This document shows, piece after piece, positions 27,860-27,943 of a stretch of DNA of 27,943 nt. The first letter of the stretch is position 1. Each line of letters opens with the position of its first letter. The position numbers and the translations under genes were made by a program. The stretch is from positions 1 to 27,943 of the IMG/VR virus record IMGVR_UViG_3300028806_000133; one strand, given 5' to 3'. The notes under the pieces are model-generated. The model worked only from the letters and a program-made list of their open reading frames with translations, had not been told where the DNA came from and made no database searches. This DNA comes from a virus.

Positions 27860-27943
27860 AAAATCTCCAACACGACAGACATCCCGACAACCACCATCCG
27901 TGAGTTAGTTAGGTTCTGTCTACCCGAGAACGTAGATGTGAAG
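27857..27943 (+). CDS. Plus-strand phage protein, N-terminus only (runs off the window)
   Basis: The second ATG of ATGAATG gives 29 codons to the window end: MKISNTTDIPTTTIRELVRF, then CLPENVDVK. The 'I-P-T-x-x-I-R-E-L-V-R-F' start resembles a phage protein family sometimes labelled metallopeptidase-like; this is a weak match. The first ATG (27853) would give 16 codons only. Confidence 0.55.
   Translation, partial: MKISNTTDIPTTTIRELVRFCLPENVDVK

Noticed and set aside
1-27943. CRISPR array or toxin-antitoxin pair
   Set aside because: No regularly spaced repeats were seen; the direct repeats are single pairs with unequal spacing. No recognisable toxin or antitoxin family was found.

Overview
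The window is part of a tailed double-stranded DNA phage genome, either free or integrated. It carries two large-terminase ATPases, a portal, an HK97-type major capsid protein, fibre-type proteins, a lysozyme, an HNH-type protein and a phage sigma factor. Genes are packed tightly: TAATG, ATGA or GTGA stop/start overlaps join most neighbours, and Shine-Dalgarno (SD) sites of AGGAG type are common. No rRNA, tRNA, CRISPR array or integrase was seen. The host cannot be named from the sequence; the SD sites and the -35/-10 promoters at the right end only say it is a bacterium.

Layout, in the direction of transcription of the main (minus) strand, right to left. (1) 26.5-24.0 kb: overlapping small genes, many Cys/His-rich, which look like early or accessory genes. 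(2) 24.0-21.0 kb: a zinc-finger protein, a GH24 lysozyme, a 55-aa Cys-rich protein, an IS200/IS605-type element carrying only tnpB, and a sigma-70-like factor. (3) 20.6-15.7 kb: an HNH-type protein, a chimeric and truncated terminase ATPase, then coiled-coil and scaffold-like genes. (4) 15.7-13.5 kb: a GroES-like/GroEL pair. (5) 13.5-10.8 kb: small genes and an intact large terminase. (6) 10.8-0 kb: small genes, an ice-binding-type (DUF3494) protein, portal, histidine phosphatase, major capsid protein, fibre-type protein, two uncharacterised virion-module genes, a further structural gene and the start of a tail or fibre protein. Three hairpin-plus-U-tract terminators divide the last block.

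At the right end the direction flips. A region with divergent promoters over a palindrome, and next to it a cluster of short repeats and a large inverted repeat, separates the minus-strand genes from small plus-strand genes. The plus-strand genes are driven by two near-identical 91-bp cassettes (hairpin, promoter, SD in a hairpin loop, ATGAATG).

How it may work together: the plus-strand and small minus-strand genes are probably early, expressed from host-type promoters. The phage sigma factor could then drive the structural operons; two short motif families recur upstream of genes that lack an SD. Terminase, portal, capsid and scaffold build the head, helped by a phage-encoded chaperonin. The most unusual points are the DUF3494 domain in the head module; a TnpB element whose reconstructed empty site would fuse two flanking genes in frame, and whose TnpB lacks the usual middle catalytic Glu; a second terminase cut off inside a 29-bp direct repeat; and two further exact direct repeats between neighbouring genes.
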